Positions 25,624-36,000 of a stretch of 64,000 nucleotides of DNA are shown here, in pieces. The position numbers and the translations under genes are program-made. The stretch covers positions 186,001 through 250,000 of the forward strand of contig NZ_JANHKS010000005.1 of NCBI RefSeq assembly GCF_028682175.1. The letters run 5' to 3'. Every line of letters starts with the position of its first letter. Within the stretch, counting starts at the first letter, position 1. Below the pieces are notes generated by a model. That model made no database searches. It was not told the origin of the DNA and was given only the letters and a program-made list of their open reading frames with translations. This DNA is from Pseudomonas putida (lineage in GTDB: Bacteria > Pseudomonadota > Gammaproteobacteria > Pseudomonadales > Pseudomonadaceae).

Positions 25624-27549
25624 ATGACGGCACAACGGGGCTGGAATATCAGCACTCGCACGCAGATCCTCAGCCTTGGCCCCGCCTTGCTGCTGACCCT
25701 GCTGCTGATCAGTTTCTTTACCGTGGTGCGCATCCAGGATCTGCGCCAGGAGCTGACCCACACCGGCCAGTTGATCGCCAACCAGTTGGCCCCGGCCTCG
25801 GAATACGGGGTGATCGTCGGCAACGATGACGTGCTCGAACGGCTGATGAAAGCCACCATGAGCACGCCCCACGTGCGTTTTCTCGAAGTCCAGGACAGCA
25901 ACGGCAGCGTGCTGGTGCATGTCGAGCAGCCCGTCGAGGCCGGCCATGCGCGGCAGATCGAGGTGTTCCAGGCACCGATCCGCCTGCAGCAGGTCAGCCC
26001 CAAGGACGGACCGCTGAATGACATCGACGATTTCACCAGCGTGCCGGTCGAGGACTACCTGGGTCGGGTGCTGGTGGGCATGTCCAGTGAAGCCTTCAAC
26101 CTGCGCGAGCAGGAAATCCTGCTCAAGGCCGGCATCCTCGCCCTCTTCGCCCTGCTGTTTACCTATATTCTCGCGCGGCGCCTGTCCCTGAGCCTGTCGC
26201 AGCCGATCAGCGCCATGAGCGATGCAGTCAAAGCCATCCAGCACGGCGACTACACCGTTCCGCTGCCGGTGGCCGACGATGCGGAACTGGGCGATCTGGC
26301 CCGCCACATCAACAACCTGGCGCTGGGCCTGGAGAAAGCCAGCCGCGAGCAGAAAAAGGCCATGGACGAGCTGATCCGCACCCGGGAAGAAGCCGAGCGC
26401 GCCAACAGTGCCAAGTCCGAATTCCTGGCGATGATGAGCCACGAATTGCGTACGCCGATGAATGGCGTGCTGGGCATGCTGCAATTGCTGGAAACCACCC
26501 GCATGACCGAAGAGCAGGCCGAATACGCTGCGCTGGCCAGTGAGTCCACCGGGCATCTGCTGCGGGTCATCAACGACATCCTCGACTTTTCCCGCTTCGA
26601 ACGCGACGCCATGGAGTTGGAGAACATTTCCTTCAACCTGGCAGAGTTGATTTCCACCTCGGTGCAGGCTTTTGCCCACAACGCCCAACAGCGGGGTCTG
26701 GCACTGGAAGTCGATCTGTCGCCGGGGCTGGATTCTCTGCGGGTCAAGGGCGACCCGACACGGATTCGGCAGATCCTGGTCAACCTGATAGGCAATGCCC
26801 TCAAGTTCACCGAATTTGGCAGCGTGTGCGTGGAAACCACCTGGCAGCACACCGACGCCCAGCAGATCCTGTTCACTTGCGCGGTGCGTGACAGCGGCAT
26901 CGGCATCTCGCCGGATCTGGTGGAATCGATGTTCGATGCGTTTCAGCAGGCCGACAATTCCATTTCAAGACGTTACGGGGGCACTGGCCTTGGCCTGCCG
27001 ATCGCCCGCAACCTGGCCGAGCGCATGGGCGGCACGCTCATGGCCCAGAGCAGCGAAGGCCTGGGTTCGGTGTTCACACTGGAAATTCCGTTGCAGGTGG
27101 TCCAGCAGGAAGATCCCCAACCGGCCCCCGGCGCGGTGGGCGAATTGCCACAGGAGCGCGAAGGCTGTGTGCTGCTGGTAGAGGACAACCCGGTCAACCG
27201 CACGGTGGTGGACGCCATGCTGCGCAGCCTCGGATTGCAGGTCAGCATGGCCGGCGATGGCGCCGAAGCGGTCAGCATGGCCAGCAAGGAAAAATTCGCA
27301 CTGGTGCTGATGGACTGCCGCCTGCCGGTCATGGACGGCTATGAAGCGACCCGCCGGATCCGTCAGCTCCCGGGCCTGGACACCCTGCCCATCGTGGCGC
27401 TGACCGCCAATGCGCGGCACGGAGACCGGGAGATTTGCCTGCAGGCGGGCATGAACGACTACCTGGCCAAACCCTTCAAACGAGCTGATCTTGCGCAGGT
27501 TTTGCAACGCTGGCTGACCTTTAAGCCATCTGCGACTGGCGATAAATGA
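25624..27549 (+). CDS. Hybrid sensor histidine kinase, PA1611-like
   Basis: A 641-residue hybrid kinase. TM1 is about 15-37 and TM2 about 166-185, with a roughly 130-residue extracytoplasmic segment. HAMP is about 186-240; HisKA has His273 (AMMSHELRTPMNG) and HATPase has NLIGNALKFT, DSGIGIS and GGTGLGLPIA. A C-terminal receiver has Asp564 (VLMDCRLPVMDG). There is no HPt domain, so phosphotransfer to an external HPt protein is expected. Position immediately before fabA equals PA1611 of P. aeruginosa, which, as I recall, contacts RetS and feeds HptB in the Gac/Rsm lifestyle switch; the same role here is inference. Confidence 0.9.
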   Translation: MTAQRGWNISTRTQILSLGPALLLTLLLISFFTVVRIQDLRQELTHTGQLIANQLAPASEYGVIVGNDDVLERLMKATMSTPHVRFLEVQDSNGSVLVHVEQPVEAGHARQIEVFQAPIRLQQVSPKDGPLNDIDDFTSVPVEDYLGRVLVGMSSEAFNLREQEILLKAGILALFALLFTYILARRLSLSLSQPISAMSDAVKAIQHGDYTVPLPVADDAELGDLARHINNLALGLEKASREQKKAMDELIRTREEAERANSAKSEFLAMMSHELRTPMNGVLGMLQLLETTRMTEEQAEYAALASESTGHLLRVINDILDFSRFERDAMELENISFNLAELISTSVQAFAHNAQQRGLALEVDLSPGLDSLRVKGDPTRIRQILVNLIGNALKFTEFGSVCVETTWQHTDAQQILFTCAVRDSGIGISPDLVESMFDAFQQADNSISRRYGGTGLGLPIARNLAERMGGTLMAQSSEGLGSVFTLEIPLQVVQQEDPQPAPGAVGELPQEREGCVLLVEDNPVNRTVVDAMLRSLGLQVSMAGDGAEAVSMASKEKFALVLMDCRLPVMDGYEATRRIRQLPGLDTLPIVALTANARHGDREICLQAGMNDYLAKPFKRADLAQVLQRWLTFKPSATGDK

Positions 27550-27613
27550 TAAATTGCGGCAGTCTTGTGTGCCGTGATCGATCCGCAGATGCGTGCGAAC
27601 GGACAATTTCAGT

Positions 27614-27642
27614 GCACAGGTGTGCATTCATTTCACCTGTGC
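27614..27642. promoter_or_regulatory. Perfect inverted repeat upstream of fabA
   Basis: GCACAGGTG (27614-27622) and CACCTGTGC (27634-27642) are perfect 9-bp arms separated by 11 bases, about 105 bases before the fabA ATG. There is no T-run after it, so it is not an obvious terminator for the kinase gene. It could be a regulator site on fabAB. It does not match the DesT or FadR sequences I remember. Confidence 0.5.
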
Positions 27643-27746
27643 TGTGACTTTCATTACAACGCAATAGTCTATGAGTAGGCTGCCAGCCGAGGGATGACCC
27701 GCTGGTCAGATGTACGTATGCCGCACAGGATTATCGAGGAGCTCGC

Positions 27747-28262
27747 ATGACCAAACAAAACGCCTTTACCCGGGAAGATCTGTTGCGCTGCAGCCGCGGC
27801 GAGCTGTTCGGCCCAGGTAACGCGCAACTGCCCGCCCCCAACATGCTGATGATCGACCGGATCACTCACATCAGCGAAGAAGGCGGCAAGTACGGCAAAG
27901 GTGAATTGGTCGCCGAACTGGATATCACTCCCGACCTGTGGTTCTTCGGCTGCCATTTCGAAGGCGATCCGGTCATGCCGGGCTGCCTGGGCCTGGATGC
28001 CATGTGGCAACTGGTCGGTTTCTTCCTGGGCTGGCAAGGCCTGCCGGGCCGCGGCCGTGCGCTGGGTTCGGGCGAAGTGAAATTCTTCGGCCAGGTCCTG
28101 CCGACCGCCAAGAAGGTCACCTACAACATTCAAATCAAGCGCGTCCTCAAGGGCAAGCTGAACCTGGCCATCGCCGACGGTTCGGTGACCGTGGACGGCC
28201 GCGAAATCTACACCGCCGAAGGCCTCCGGGTCGGCGTGTTCACCTCCACTGACAATTTCTAA
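27747..28262 (+). CDS. fabA: 3-hydroxydecanoyl-ACP dehydratase/isomerase
   Basis: A 171-residue FabA, the bifunctional dehydratase/isomerase that introduces the cis double bond at C10 for unsaturated fatty acid synthesis. Catalytic His70 (GCHFEGDP) and Asp84 (GLDAMWQ) are at the same positions as in E. coli. A strong GAGGAG ribosome site precedes the ATG. fabB follows after 10 bases, the conserved fabAB operon of pseudomonads. Confidence 0.99.
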   Translation: MTKQNAFTREDLLRCSRGELFGPGNAQLPAPNMLMIDRITHISEEGGKYGKGELVAELDITPDLWFFGCHFEGDPVMPGCLGLDAMWQLVGFFLGWQGLPGRGRALGSGEVKFFGQVLPTAKKVTYNIQIKRVLKGKLNLAIADGSVTVDGREIYTAEGLRVGVFTSTDNF

Positions 28263-28272
28263 GGGTATTCGC

Positions 28273-29493
28273 ATGCGCCGCGTCGTTATCACTGGTCTGG
28301 GCATTGTTTCCTGCTTGGGCAATGACAAAGACACCGTTTCCGCCAATCTGCGTGCAAGCCGCCCTGGCATCCGATTCAACCCGGAATATGCCGAAATGGG
28401 TCTGCGCAGCCAGGTTTCCGGCTCCATCGACCTGAACCTCGAAGAGCTGATCGACCGCAAGATCTACCGTTTCGTCGGCCACGCTGCTGCCTACGCCTAC
28501 CTGGCCATGCAGGACGCGGTCAAGGACTCGGGCCTGACCGAAGAGCAGGTGTCCAACCCGCGTACCGGACTGATCGCAGGTTCCGGCGGCGCGTCGACCC
28601 TGAACCAGATGGAAGCGCTGGACATCCTGCGCGAAAAAGGCGTCAAGCGTGTAGGTCCGTACCGCGTGACCCGCACCATGAGCAGCACCGTCTCGGCTTG
28701 CCTGGCGACGCCATTCAAGATCAAGGGCCTGAACTACTCCATCGCCTCTGCCTGCGCCACCAGTGCTCACTGCATCGGTACCGCCATGGAACAGATCCAG
28801 ATGGGCAAGCAGGACATCGTGTTCGCCGGCGGCGGTGAAGAAGAGCACTGGAGCCAGTCGTTCCTGTTCGACGCCATGGGCGCACTGTCCAGCAAGCGTA
28901 ACGAAACCCCTGAGCAGGCTTCCCGTGCGTATGACGCCGACCGTGACGGCTTCGTCATCGCCGGCGGTGGCGGCATGGTCGTGGTCGAGGAGCTGGAACA
29001 CGCTCTGGCTCGCGGCGCGAAGATCTACGCCGAACTGGTGGGCTACGGCGCCACCTCCGACGGCTACGACATGGTCGCCCCGAGCGGCGAAGGCGCGATC
29101 CGCTGCATGCAGCAGGCGCTGTCCACCGTTGACGGCAAGATCGACTACCTGAACACCCACGGCACCTCGACCCCGGTCGGCGACGTCGCGGAAATGAAAG
29201 GCGTGCGTGAAGTGTTCGGCACCGACGCTCCGGCCATCAGCTCCACCAAGAGCCTGTCGGGTCACTCCCTGGGCGCCGCCGGCGTTCACGAAGCGATCTA
29301 CTGCATGCTGATGATGGAAGGCAACTTCATGGCAGGTTCGGCGAACATCGACGAACTGGACCCTGCGGTGGCTGATCTGCCGATCCTGACCAAGACTCGC
29401 GAAAACGCCGAGATCAACCTGGTCATGAGCAACAGCTTCGGCTTCGGCGGCACCAACGCCACGCTGGTGATGAAGCGCTGGACCGGCAAGTAA
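28273..29493 (+). CDS. fabB: 3-oxoacyl-ACP synthase I
   Basis: A 406-residue beta-ketoacyl-ACP synthase I, which elongates the cis-3-decenoyl-ACP made by FabA. The Cys-His-His triad is Cys161 ([10 protein letters not shown]), His296 ([11 protein letters not shown]) and His331 ([10 protein letters not shown]), two positions before the E. coli numbering. The C-terminal [11 protein letters not shown] is typical. It is the second gene of the fabAB operon, with a strong terminator 25 bases after its stop. Confidence 0.99.
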   Translation: MRRVVITGLGIVSCLGNDKDTVSANLRASRPGIRFNPEYAEMGLRSQVSGSIDLNLEELIDRKIYRFVGHAAAYAYLAMQDAVKDSGLTEEQVSNPRTGLIAGSGGASTLNQMEALDILREKGVKRVGPYRVTRTMSSTVSACLATPFKIKGLNYSIASACATSAHCIGTAMEQIQMGKQDIVFAGGGEEEHWSQSFLFDAMGALSSKRNETPEQASRAYDADRDGFVIAGGGGMVVVEELEHALARGAKIYAELVGYGATSDGYDMVAPSGEGAIRCMQQALSTVDGKIDYLNTHGTSTPVGDVAEMKGVREVFGTDAPAISSTKSLSGHSLGAAGVHEAIYCMLMMEGNFMAGSANIDELDPAVADLPILTKTRENAEINLVMSNSFGFGGTNATLVMKRWTGK

Positions 29494-29518
29494 TACGGTC
29501 TTTCGCAGCATCCAGGAA

Positions 29519-29543
29519 AGCGCCCTTCGGGGCGCTTTTTTTA
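29519..29543 (+). terminator. Rho-independent terminator of fabAB
   Basis: AGCGCCC-TTCG-GGGCGCT (29519-29536) is followed by a T-run. It lies 25 bases past the fabB stop; the UUCG loop is highly stable. Confidence 0.92.
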
Positions 29544-29590
29544 TGCCTGTCGCGGCACGATCTGATGGCGGCGGTGAACGCGCGGGCCTC

Positions 29591-29616
29591 CCCGCGGGCA
29601 AGCCCGGCTGCTACGG
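29591..29616. repeat. Half palindromic repeat of the CCGTAGCAGC family
   Basis: Only the right-arm-like half is seen (CCGCGGGCAAGCCCGGCTGC, then TACGGG). It is the first of a four-element cluster between fabB and the giant adhesin gene. Confidence 0.6.
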
Positions 29617-29654
29617 GATTCGGGGCGGTCACCGGTTTTCGGCACCCCTCGGTA

Positions 29655-29724
29655 CCGTAGCAGCACGGCTTGCCGGCGGGGCGAGCTTGAGGGCGAGGAC
29701 GCCGGCAAGCCGGACTGCTACGGG
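29655..29724. repeat. Palindromic repeat, CCGTAGCAGC family
   Basis: The arms start CCGTAGCAGCACGGCTTGCC and close GGCAAGCCGGACTGCTACGG, with two mismatches, around a short purine-rich loop. A near copy in the same orientation lies at 29891-29962. Confidence 0.88.
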
Positions 29725-29763
29725 ATCGGAATGATCACAAAATCCCGGGACTGGACCTGTAAC

Positions 29764-29854
29764 CTGTGGGAGCGGGCTCGCCCGCGAAGACGGCAGGCCT
29801 GACAGTTCGATGGTGGTTGCCACAACGCCTTCGCGGGCGAGCCCGCTCCCACAG
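29764..29854. repeat. Palindromic repeat, GTGGGAGCGGGCTCGCCCGCG family
   Basis: The 26-bp perfect arms (29764-29789 and 29829-29854) surround a 39-base loop. It is nested between two copies of the CCGTAGCAGC family, so two repeat families alternate here. Confidence 0.9.
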
Positions 29855-29890
29855 TTCTGAGCCCGGCAATAGTCACAGGTTCGCATTAAA

Positions 29891-29962
29891 CCCGTAGCAG
29901 CACGGCTTGCCGGCGGGGGCGGGCTTGAGGGCGCGGACGCCGGCAAGCCGGACTGCTACGGG
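29891..29962. repeat. Palindromic repeat, CCGTAGCAGC family
   Basis: It is a near-identical direct copy of 29655-29724, including the loop core GGGCTTGAGGGCG. It ends 33 bases before the adhesin terminator. Confidence 0.88.
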
Positions 29963-29994
29963 TGACGGGGGAGCGCCGTAGGACCTGCGGCATG

Positions 29995-30020
29995 AAAAAA
30001 CGCCCTTTCGGGCGTTTTTT
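29995..30020 (-). terminator. Terminator downstream of the giant autotransporter gene
   Basis: AAAAAA-CGCCC-TTTC-GGGCG-TTTTTT forms a symmetric hairpin usable from both sides. On the minus strand it is 16 bases past the autotransporter stop. Confidence 0.9.
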
Positions 30021-30035
30021 GTCTTTCGGTGCGCA

Positions 30036-33000
30036 TCAGAACCCGAGGCTGAAACTCACGGTCATGGCGTGGTCCTTGGCTTCGTTCGACAGTTGCCCCG
30101 AGTAGCCAATCCCCAGTTTGCCGGTCGGGCTGATCTGGAAGTCCACGCCGGCCTCGACGATGGCGCTGTCCTTGGCGATCGGCACGCCTTGGGTCTTGAA
30201 CGAGCCGCCGCCGTCGATGAAGGTCAGGTCTGCGTCGGGCTTGGTGTCACCAAACGCATGCCGCCAGCCGATGGCCGCGCGCGGGGTGAACTGGCCGCCG
30301 TTGTTCAGGGTAATCACCTTGCCAGCCCGCAGGCCGAGGGTCGAGAAGGTGATGTCCTGGTCAGCTTCGGCCGTCAGGCGCCCTACCCCACCCTTTTCCT
30401 TTGCTTTGTCTGAGTCGTAGTTGACGTAGGCCAGCCCGGCGAACGGCTCGAGTGCAACACCTGCCGCTTCAAGGGTGTAGCCCACTTCACCGAAGACCTG
30501 AGCGGTGCGTGCGTCATAGTCGGCCTTGAGGCGATCATTGTAGTTGCCGACGCTGACATCGCGCTTGGTCTCGATGTCATGCCAGCTGTACGCCGTACCC
30601 AGGCGCACCGCCAGGGCATCGAACTGCGAGTTGAGGTACGCCGCCACATGGTAGCTTTCCACCGTCGCATCGGAACGACGGTCATGGGCATCCAGGTCGC
30701 TGCGGGTGTACCCGGCTGCCATGCCCACGCGCCAGGCGTCATCGAGCTGCTTGTCGGTACCGAGCATGAAGCCGCTCAGGTTGCGATCCAGGCTGGCCGT
30801 GTTGCTGTTGCCATCCGATTTCCCCCAGGCGCCGAGTGCACGGGCCCAACCGACCATTTCGCCGTGGCAGCCATTGCTGCTCAGCTGGTTGTCGCTCGGC
30901 GCCAGCGCCAGGCGTGGATCACCGGCTGCGCCACATGAGGGCTGGCGCATCCTGTCATTGACAGCGTTACGCACGTGACCCGAATCTTCGAGGATCGCGC
31001 TGGCGGTGCTGGCGTGGATCTCTCCGGACAGGCTGTCGAAGGCATTGCGCGCACTGTCCACCGTGAAGTTGACGATTTCATTCTGCAACGCAGCCCCGGC
31101 CGCACCGTTGGCCGCCAGCGCCGAAGCGGTGTTGCGCTGGTTGCGGGTGACCGCCACGTCGGCGAATGCATTGCTGTTACGGCTGACCGCCAGGGTCACC
31201 GAATCCGGGTTGTAGGCGAGCAAGGTATTCAGGAACGCGTACTGCGGCAGGTCGGTGCTGCTGAAGGTGCCGACCACCCCGCCGCTGGCGGTGATCAGCG
31301 AGTAGGTGGTGTCGCCGGTGAACGGCGTGATGCCCGTGACGCGCAAGCCGCCGCCCAGGTTGGCCGTGCCGTTCACCACCAGGGAAGTGCCGGTCGCTGG
31401 CGCGACGGCCAGGGCCAGCACCCTGCTTCTGGCCAGGCTTGCGAACCTGGCGACAGGCGCCGCTTCTACCGTGGTGGTTGGGGCAACGGCGGTCAGGTCC
31501 AGGATCCCGCTTGAGGTGTTGGTCAGGTTGCCGGCCACGCTCAAGGTTCCGTCCGTCCCGCCGGACGCGACCACGCCCTTGTTGATCACCCCGCCGACGC
31601 TGCCGTTACCGCTGAGGCCGGCACCACTGGCGACCGTCACTTCAGCGCCCAGCGATGCTGGCGCCTCGCGATTGCCGACCTGCAGCACCCCTTGATCCAG
31701 CGACAACGGTCCACTGAACGACTGGTTGCCCGTCAGCAGAAGCCGCGCGAAACCTCGTTTGAACAGCTGCCCGGTGCCGCTGAGTGCGCCGTTGAACTGC
31801 CCGTCGGCGTTTTGCTGGAACACCAGTTGCGCGTCGTTGGTGATGTCGCCTTGCAGGCTGGTGGTATCGCCGATCAAGGTACCGCCGCTGACGATGGTGC
31901 CACCGCTGTAGGTGTTGGCGCCGCTGAGGATCAAGGTGCCGGAATCCATTTTCTCGATGCCGCCCTCGCCCACCAGCGCTACGGAAATCTGCGCAGTGCC
32001 GCCGGCATTGACCCGCACCGGCGCCAGGCTGCCGTCGTCGCCGTTGACGGGGGTCAGGCTGCCATCGGTGCCCGCAGTCAGGTTGTAGCCGCTGGCGAGA
32101 AATTGCAGCCCGGTGAAACGTCGGTTGCCAAGCACGGTGACCGTACCGGCCCGACCGCCAAACACCGCGAACTGCCCATTCGATGCCAGGGCCTGGGTAC
32201 CGGTCGAATCGGTCCAGTTGGTGGCTGGGCCCCACACGCCATCGCCGCCGCCGATGCTGCCGTCAGGATTGGTGGTGCCGCCGTTCCAGAACTGCACCTC
32301 GCCTGGCGAGCCTTGCACCAGCAGGTTGACCTGATTGGCGATGGCGGTTTGCAGGGTCAGGCTGGCTGCCGAAACCGGCAGGCTGCCGTACACCAGGCCG
32401 TTGTCGGTCAGGTTGCCACCGTAGCTGAACAGCTGGTACACCCCGGCGCCGAAGCCGCCGGCATTGCTGATGTTCAGCGTGCCGTCCAGGGTCAGGTCGC
32501 CGGCCACGTTGACCACCGTGGTGGAACTGGCGGCCGAACCCAGGCTGAAGTCCAGGTTGGTGCCCGAGGACAACGCAAGCGAGCCCACCGACAGCGGCGA
32601 TGCACTGCCACCGCCCGCAAGCGTCGCGCCGTCAGCCAGTTGCAGCGTCCCGCCAAACTGACCGCTGCCGCCGATCTTCGCGCCACTGGCGACGTTGATG
32701 CTGGCGCTGTCCAGCACACCGTTGACGGTCAGGGTACCGGCCTGCACCGAGGTGTCGCCGGTGAAGCTGTTGTTGCCGGTCAGGAGCAGTTGGCCGGTGC
32801 CGGTCTTGTTCAGCGTACCGGTACCGGTGAGATTGCCCGAATAGGTGCCGTCCGCGTTCTGTTCGAAGGTCAAGGCCGCGTTGTTGACGATGGCGCCTTG
32901 CAGGCTGCTGGTGTCGCCGCGAGTCGTACCGCCGTTGAGCGTGGTGCCGCCGCTGTAGGTGTTGGCACCGCTGAGCAACAGCTCGCCGCTGCCATTTTTC

Positions 33001-36000
33001 ACCAGGCTGCCGGTACCGGTGACAGCGCCGATCAGCGTGGTGCTCTGGTTCCCGGCCAGGGTCAGTTGCGCGCCCAGGTTGATGGCGTTGGCCAGTTGCA
33101 GGGCCGAGGTGCTGTCCAGGCTCGAGTCGGCCAGCACGCTCACTGCGCCGCTGCCCAGGGCGCTGTTGTTGCCCAGCAGCAAGGTGCCGCCGCCCAGACG
33201 GGTGCCGCCGCTGTAGGTGTTGTTGCCGTTGAGGGTCAGCGTCGAGGCGCCGGCCTTGATCAGGCTGCCGCTGCCGCTGACCACGCCGCCCAGGGTCAGG
33301 GCATTGGAGCCGGCGACGGTGAGGCCGCCATCGAGCACCACGTCGTTGGCCAGGCTGATGGCGCGATTGCTGTCCAGGGCGGTGCCGTCGGCTGCGGTCA
33401 GCACACCGGTACCCAGTGCCGCGTCATTGCCCACGACGATCTTGCCGCCATTGAGTGCGGTGCCTCCGGAGTAACCGTTGGCAGCGTCGAGTACCAGGGT
33501 GCCGCTGTCGTACTTGCCCAAAGTACCTGCGCCGTTGAGCGCAACACCGACGGTCGCGGTGGCGCCTGGATCGACGCGCACCGAAGCATTGCCCAAGGAA
33601 CCGTTGACCAGGTTCAGCGACCCCGCGGTGCCGTCCTGCAGGCTGTAGCCGTCGGTGACGAACTGCATGCCGGTGATGGTCTGCGCGCCATCGACGGTCA
33701 CGGTGCCCGCAGTGCCCTGGAACACCGCGAAGTTGCCGGTCCAGGCCTGGTTGAAGGTGCCGTTGACGTCGGTCCAGTTGGCACTGCCAGTGGCCCAGGT
33801 GCCGTTGCCGCCGTCCACCGAGCCGTTGGCGGCCAGTTGGCTGCCGTCCCAGAACTGCACGGTGACACCTGGCGCAGTGACCAGCAGATTGATCTGGTTG
33901 GCCAGCGCGGTCTGCAGGCTCAGGTCTCCCGGAGTGACGCTGCCGGGTACGGCGCCGATCAGCATGCCGTTGTCGGTCAGACCGCCCGTGTAGTTGATCA
34001 GGCGGTACACACCACTGCCGAAGCCGCCGATGTCACTGACATTGAGTGTGCCGTCCAGGGTCAGGTCGCCGCCGACATTCACCAGCGCGTTGCCGCCACC
34101 GGAAACCGGGGCGCCGAGGCCGACATCAAAGATCGAGTTGCCGTTGAAGACCAGCGAGTTCACCGACAGGGTGCTGCCTGTGACGCCCGCCAGATGACCG
34201 CCATCGGCCACGGTCACTGCCCCGCCCAGCGAACCGCTGCCGGCCAGGGTGCCACCGCTGTTGACCAGCACGCTGGCGCTGTCCAGCGATCCGTTGACGC
34301 TCAAGGTGCCGCCGTTGACCGTGGTGTTGCCGGTCAGGCTGTTGATGCCCGTCAGGGTCAGAGTACCAGTGCCGAGCTTGTTCAATTCGCCGGTGCCGGT
34401 GAGCACACCGTCGAAAATGCTGCTCGCACCGTTGCCACCGATACTCAGGATGTTGCCGCCGCCGATCAGCGCGGTGCCGCTGCCGGTGAGGCTGGCGAGG
34501 CTGCCCGAGCCGCCGAGGTTGAGAGTCGCGGCATTGCCGAGATTGACCCCGGCGTCGTTGCCCAGCGCCGAGTTGCCCAGGGTGGTGAGGCTACCGGACT
34601 GCACGTCGAAGGTGCCGCTGAAGGTGTTGTTGCCGCTCAGCGTCAGGTCGGCCAGACCGTTTTTGGTCAGCGTGCCTGCCCCGCCGATCACGCCGCCCAG
34701 AGTCAGGTTGTTGTTGCCGGCTACGCTCAGGTTGGCATTGATGTCGAGGTCATTGGCCAGCACCAGCGGCGCGGTGGTGTCCAGGGTCGAGCTGCCAGCC
34801 ACGGTCAGCGCGCCGGAGCCCAGGCCCGCAGAGGTGCCGAGGGTCAGGGTGCCGGCATTCAGGGTGGTGCCGCCGGAGTAGGTGTTGATGCCGTTGAGGG
34901 TCAGGTTGGACGCGCCGTTCTTGATCAGTGCGCCGCTGCCGCTGACCACGCCGCTGAGGGCCACGTCGCTGTTGCCGGTGTTGGTCAGATTGGCGTTGAG
35001 CACCACGTTGTTGCCCAGCGACACCGAAGTGTTGCTGTCCAGCGCCGAGGCGCCGGCCACGGTCAGGTTGCCAAGGCCCAGCGCGCCGTTGCTGCCCGCA
35101 GTCAGCGAGCCGGCGTTGAGGGTGATGCCACCCAGGAAGTTGTTGGCGCCGCTAAGGATCAGGTTGGCCGCGCCGTTCTTGGTCAGGCTGCCGGCGCCGT
35201 TGATGGCTCCGCTGAGTGTCAAATCGTTGCTGCCGATGATGCCAAGGTTGCCTGCCAGGTTGATCGCGTTGCCCGCACTGACGCTGGCGCTGGAGTCCAG
35301 AGTGGTGCCGTTCGCCGCGTTCAGGGTGGCCGAGCCCAGCGCACTGTTCGACGCCAGAATCAGACCGCCCGCGTTCAGTGCAACCGGCCCGAGGAAGGCG
35401 TTGTTGCCACCGAGAGTCAGGCTGGCCGAACCGTTCTTGATCAAGCCGCCAGTGCCGGAAATGACACCATTGAGGGTCAGCGCATTGCTGCCGAGCACGG
35501 TGAGATTGCCGTTCAGCGTGGCAGCGTTGGCCAGGGTCACGGCGGTGTTGCTGTCCAGTTGCGTACCGGCATTGGCGATCAGCGCACCAGTGCCCAGTGC
35601 GGTGTTGCTGCCGACCACCAAGGTGCCGCCGTCCAGCTGGGTGCCGCCTGTGTAGCTGTTGGCGCCGTTGAGCACCAGGGTGCCGCTGTCGAGTTTGTTG
35701 AGAGTACCGCTGCCGTCGATGTCCACGCCGACGGTGGCGGTCACGCCCGGATCGACCCGCATCGCCGTGGTGCCGCCGGTACCGTTGGCGGCGGTCAGCA
35801 GCCCCGCCGTGCCATTGACCAGGTTGTAGCCATCGGTGAGGAACTGCATCCCGGTGAACAGCTGCGTGCCATTGACCGTCACTGTACCCGCCGTGCCCTG
35901 GAACACTGCGAAGTCATCCGCCCAGGTCTGGTTCAGCGTGCCGTTGGAATTGGTCCAGTTGGTGCCGCCGGCATTCCAGGTGCCGCTGCCGCCATCCACT

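Noticed and set aside
27643..27746. Definite fabA promoter and DesT site
   Set aside because: Several TA-rich hexamers occur (for example around 27668-27675) but none gives a convincing -35/-10 pair, and no DesT-like palindrome was recognised.
29560..29965. Possible CRISPR array from repeated palindromes
   Set aside because: The elements belong to two families, have irregular spacing and orientation, long loops and no cas genes nearby.
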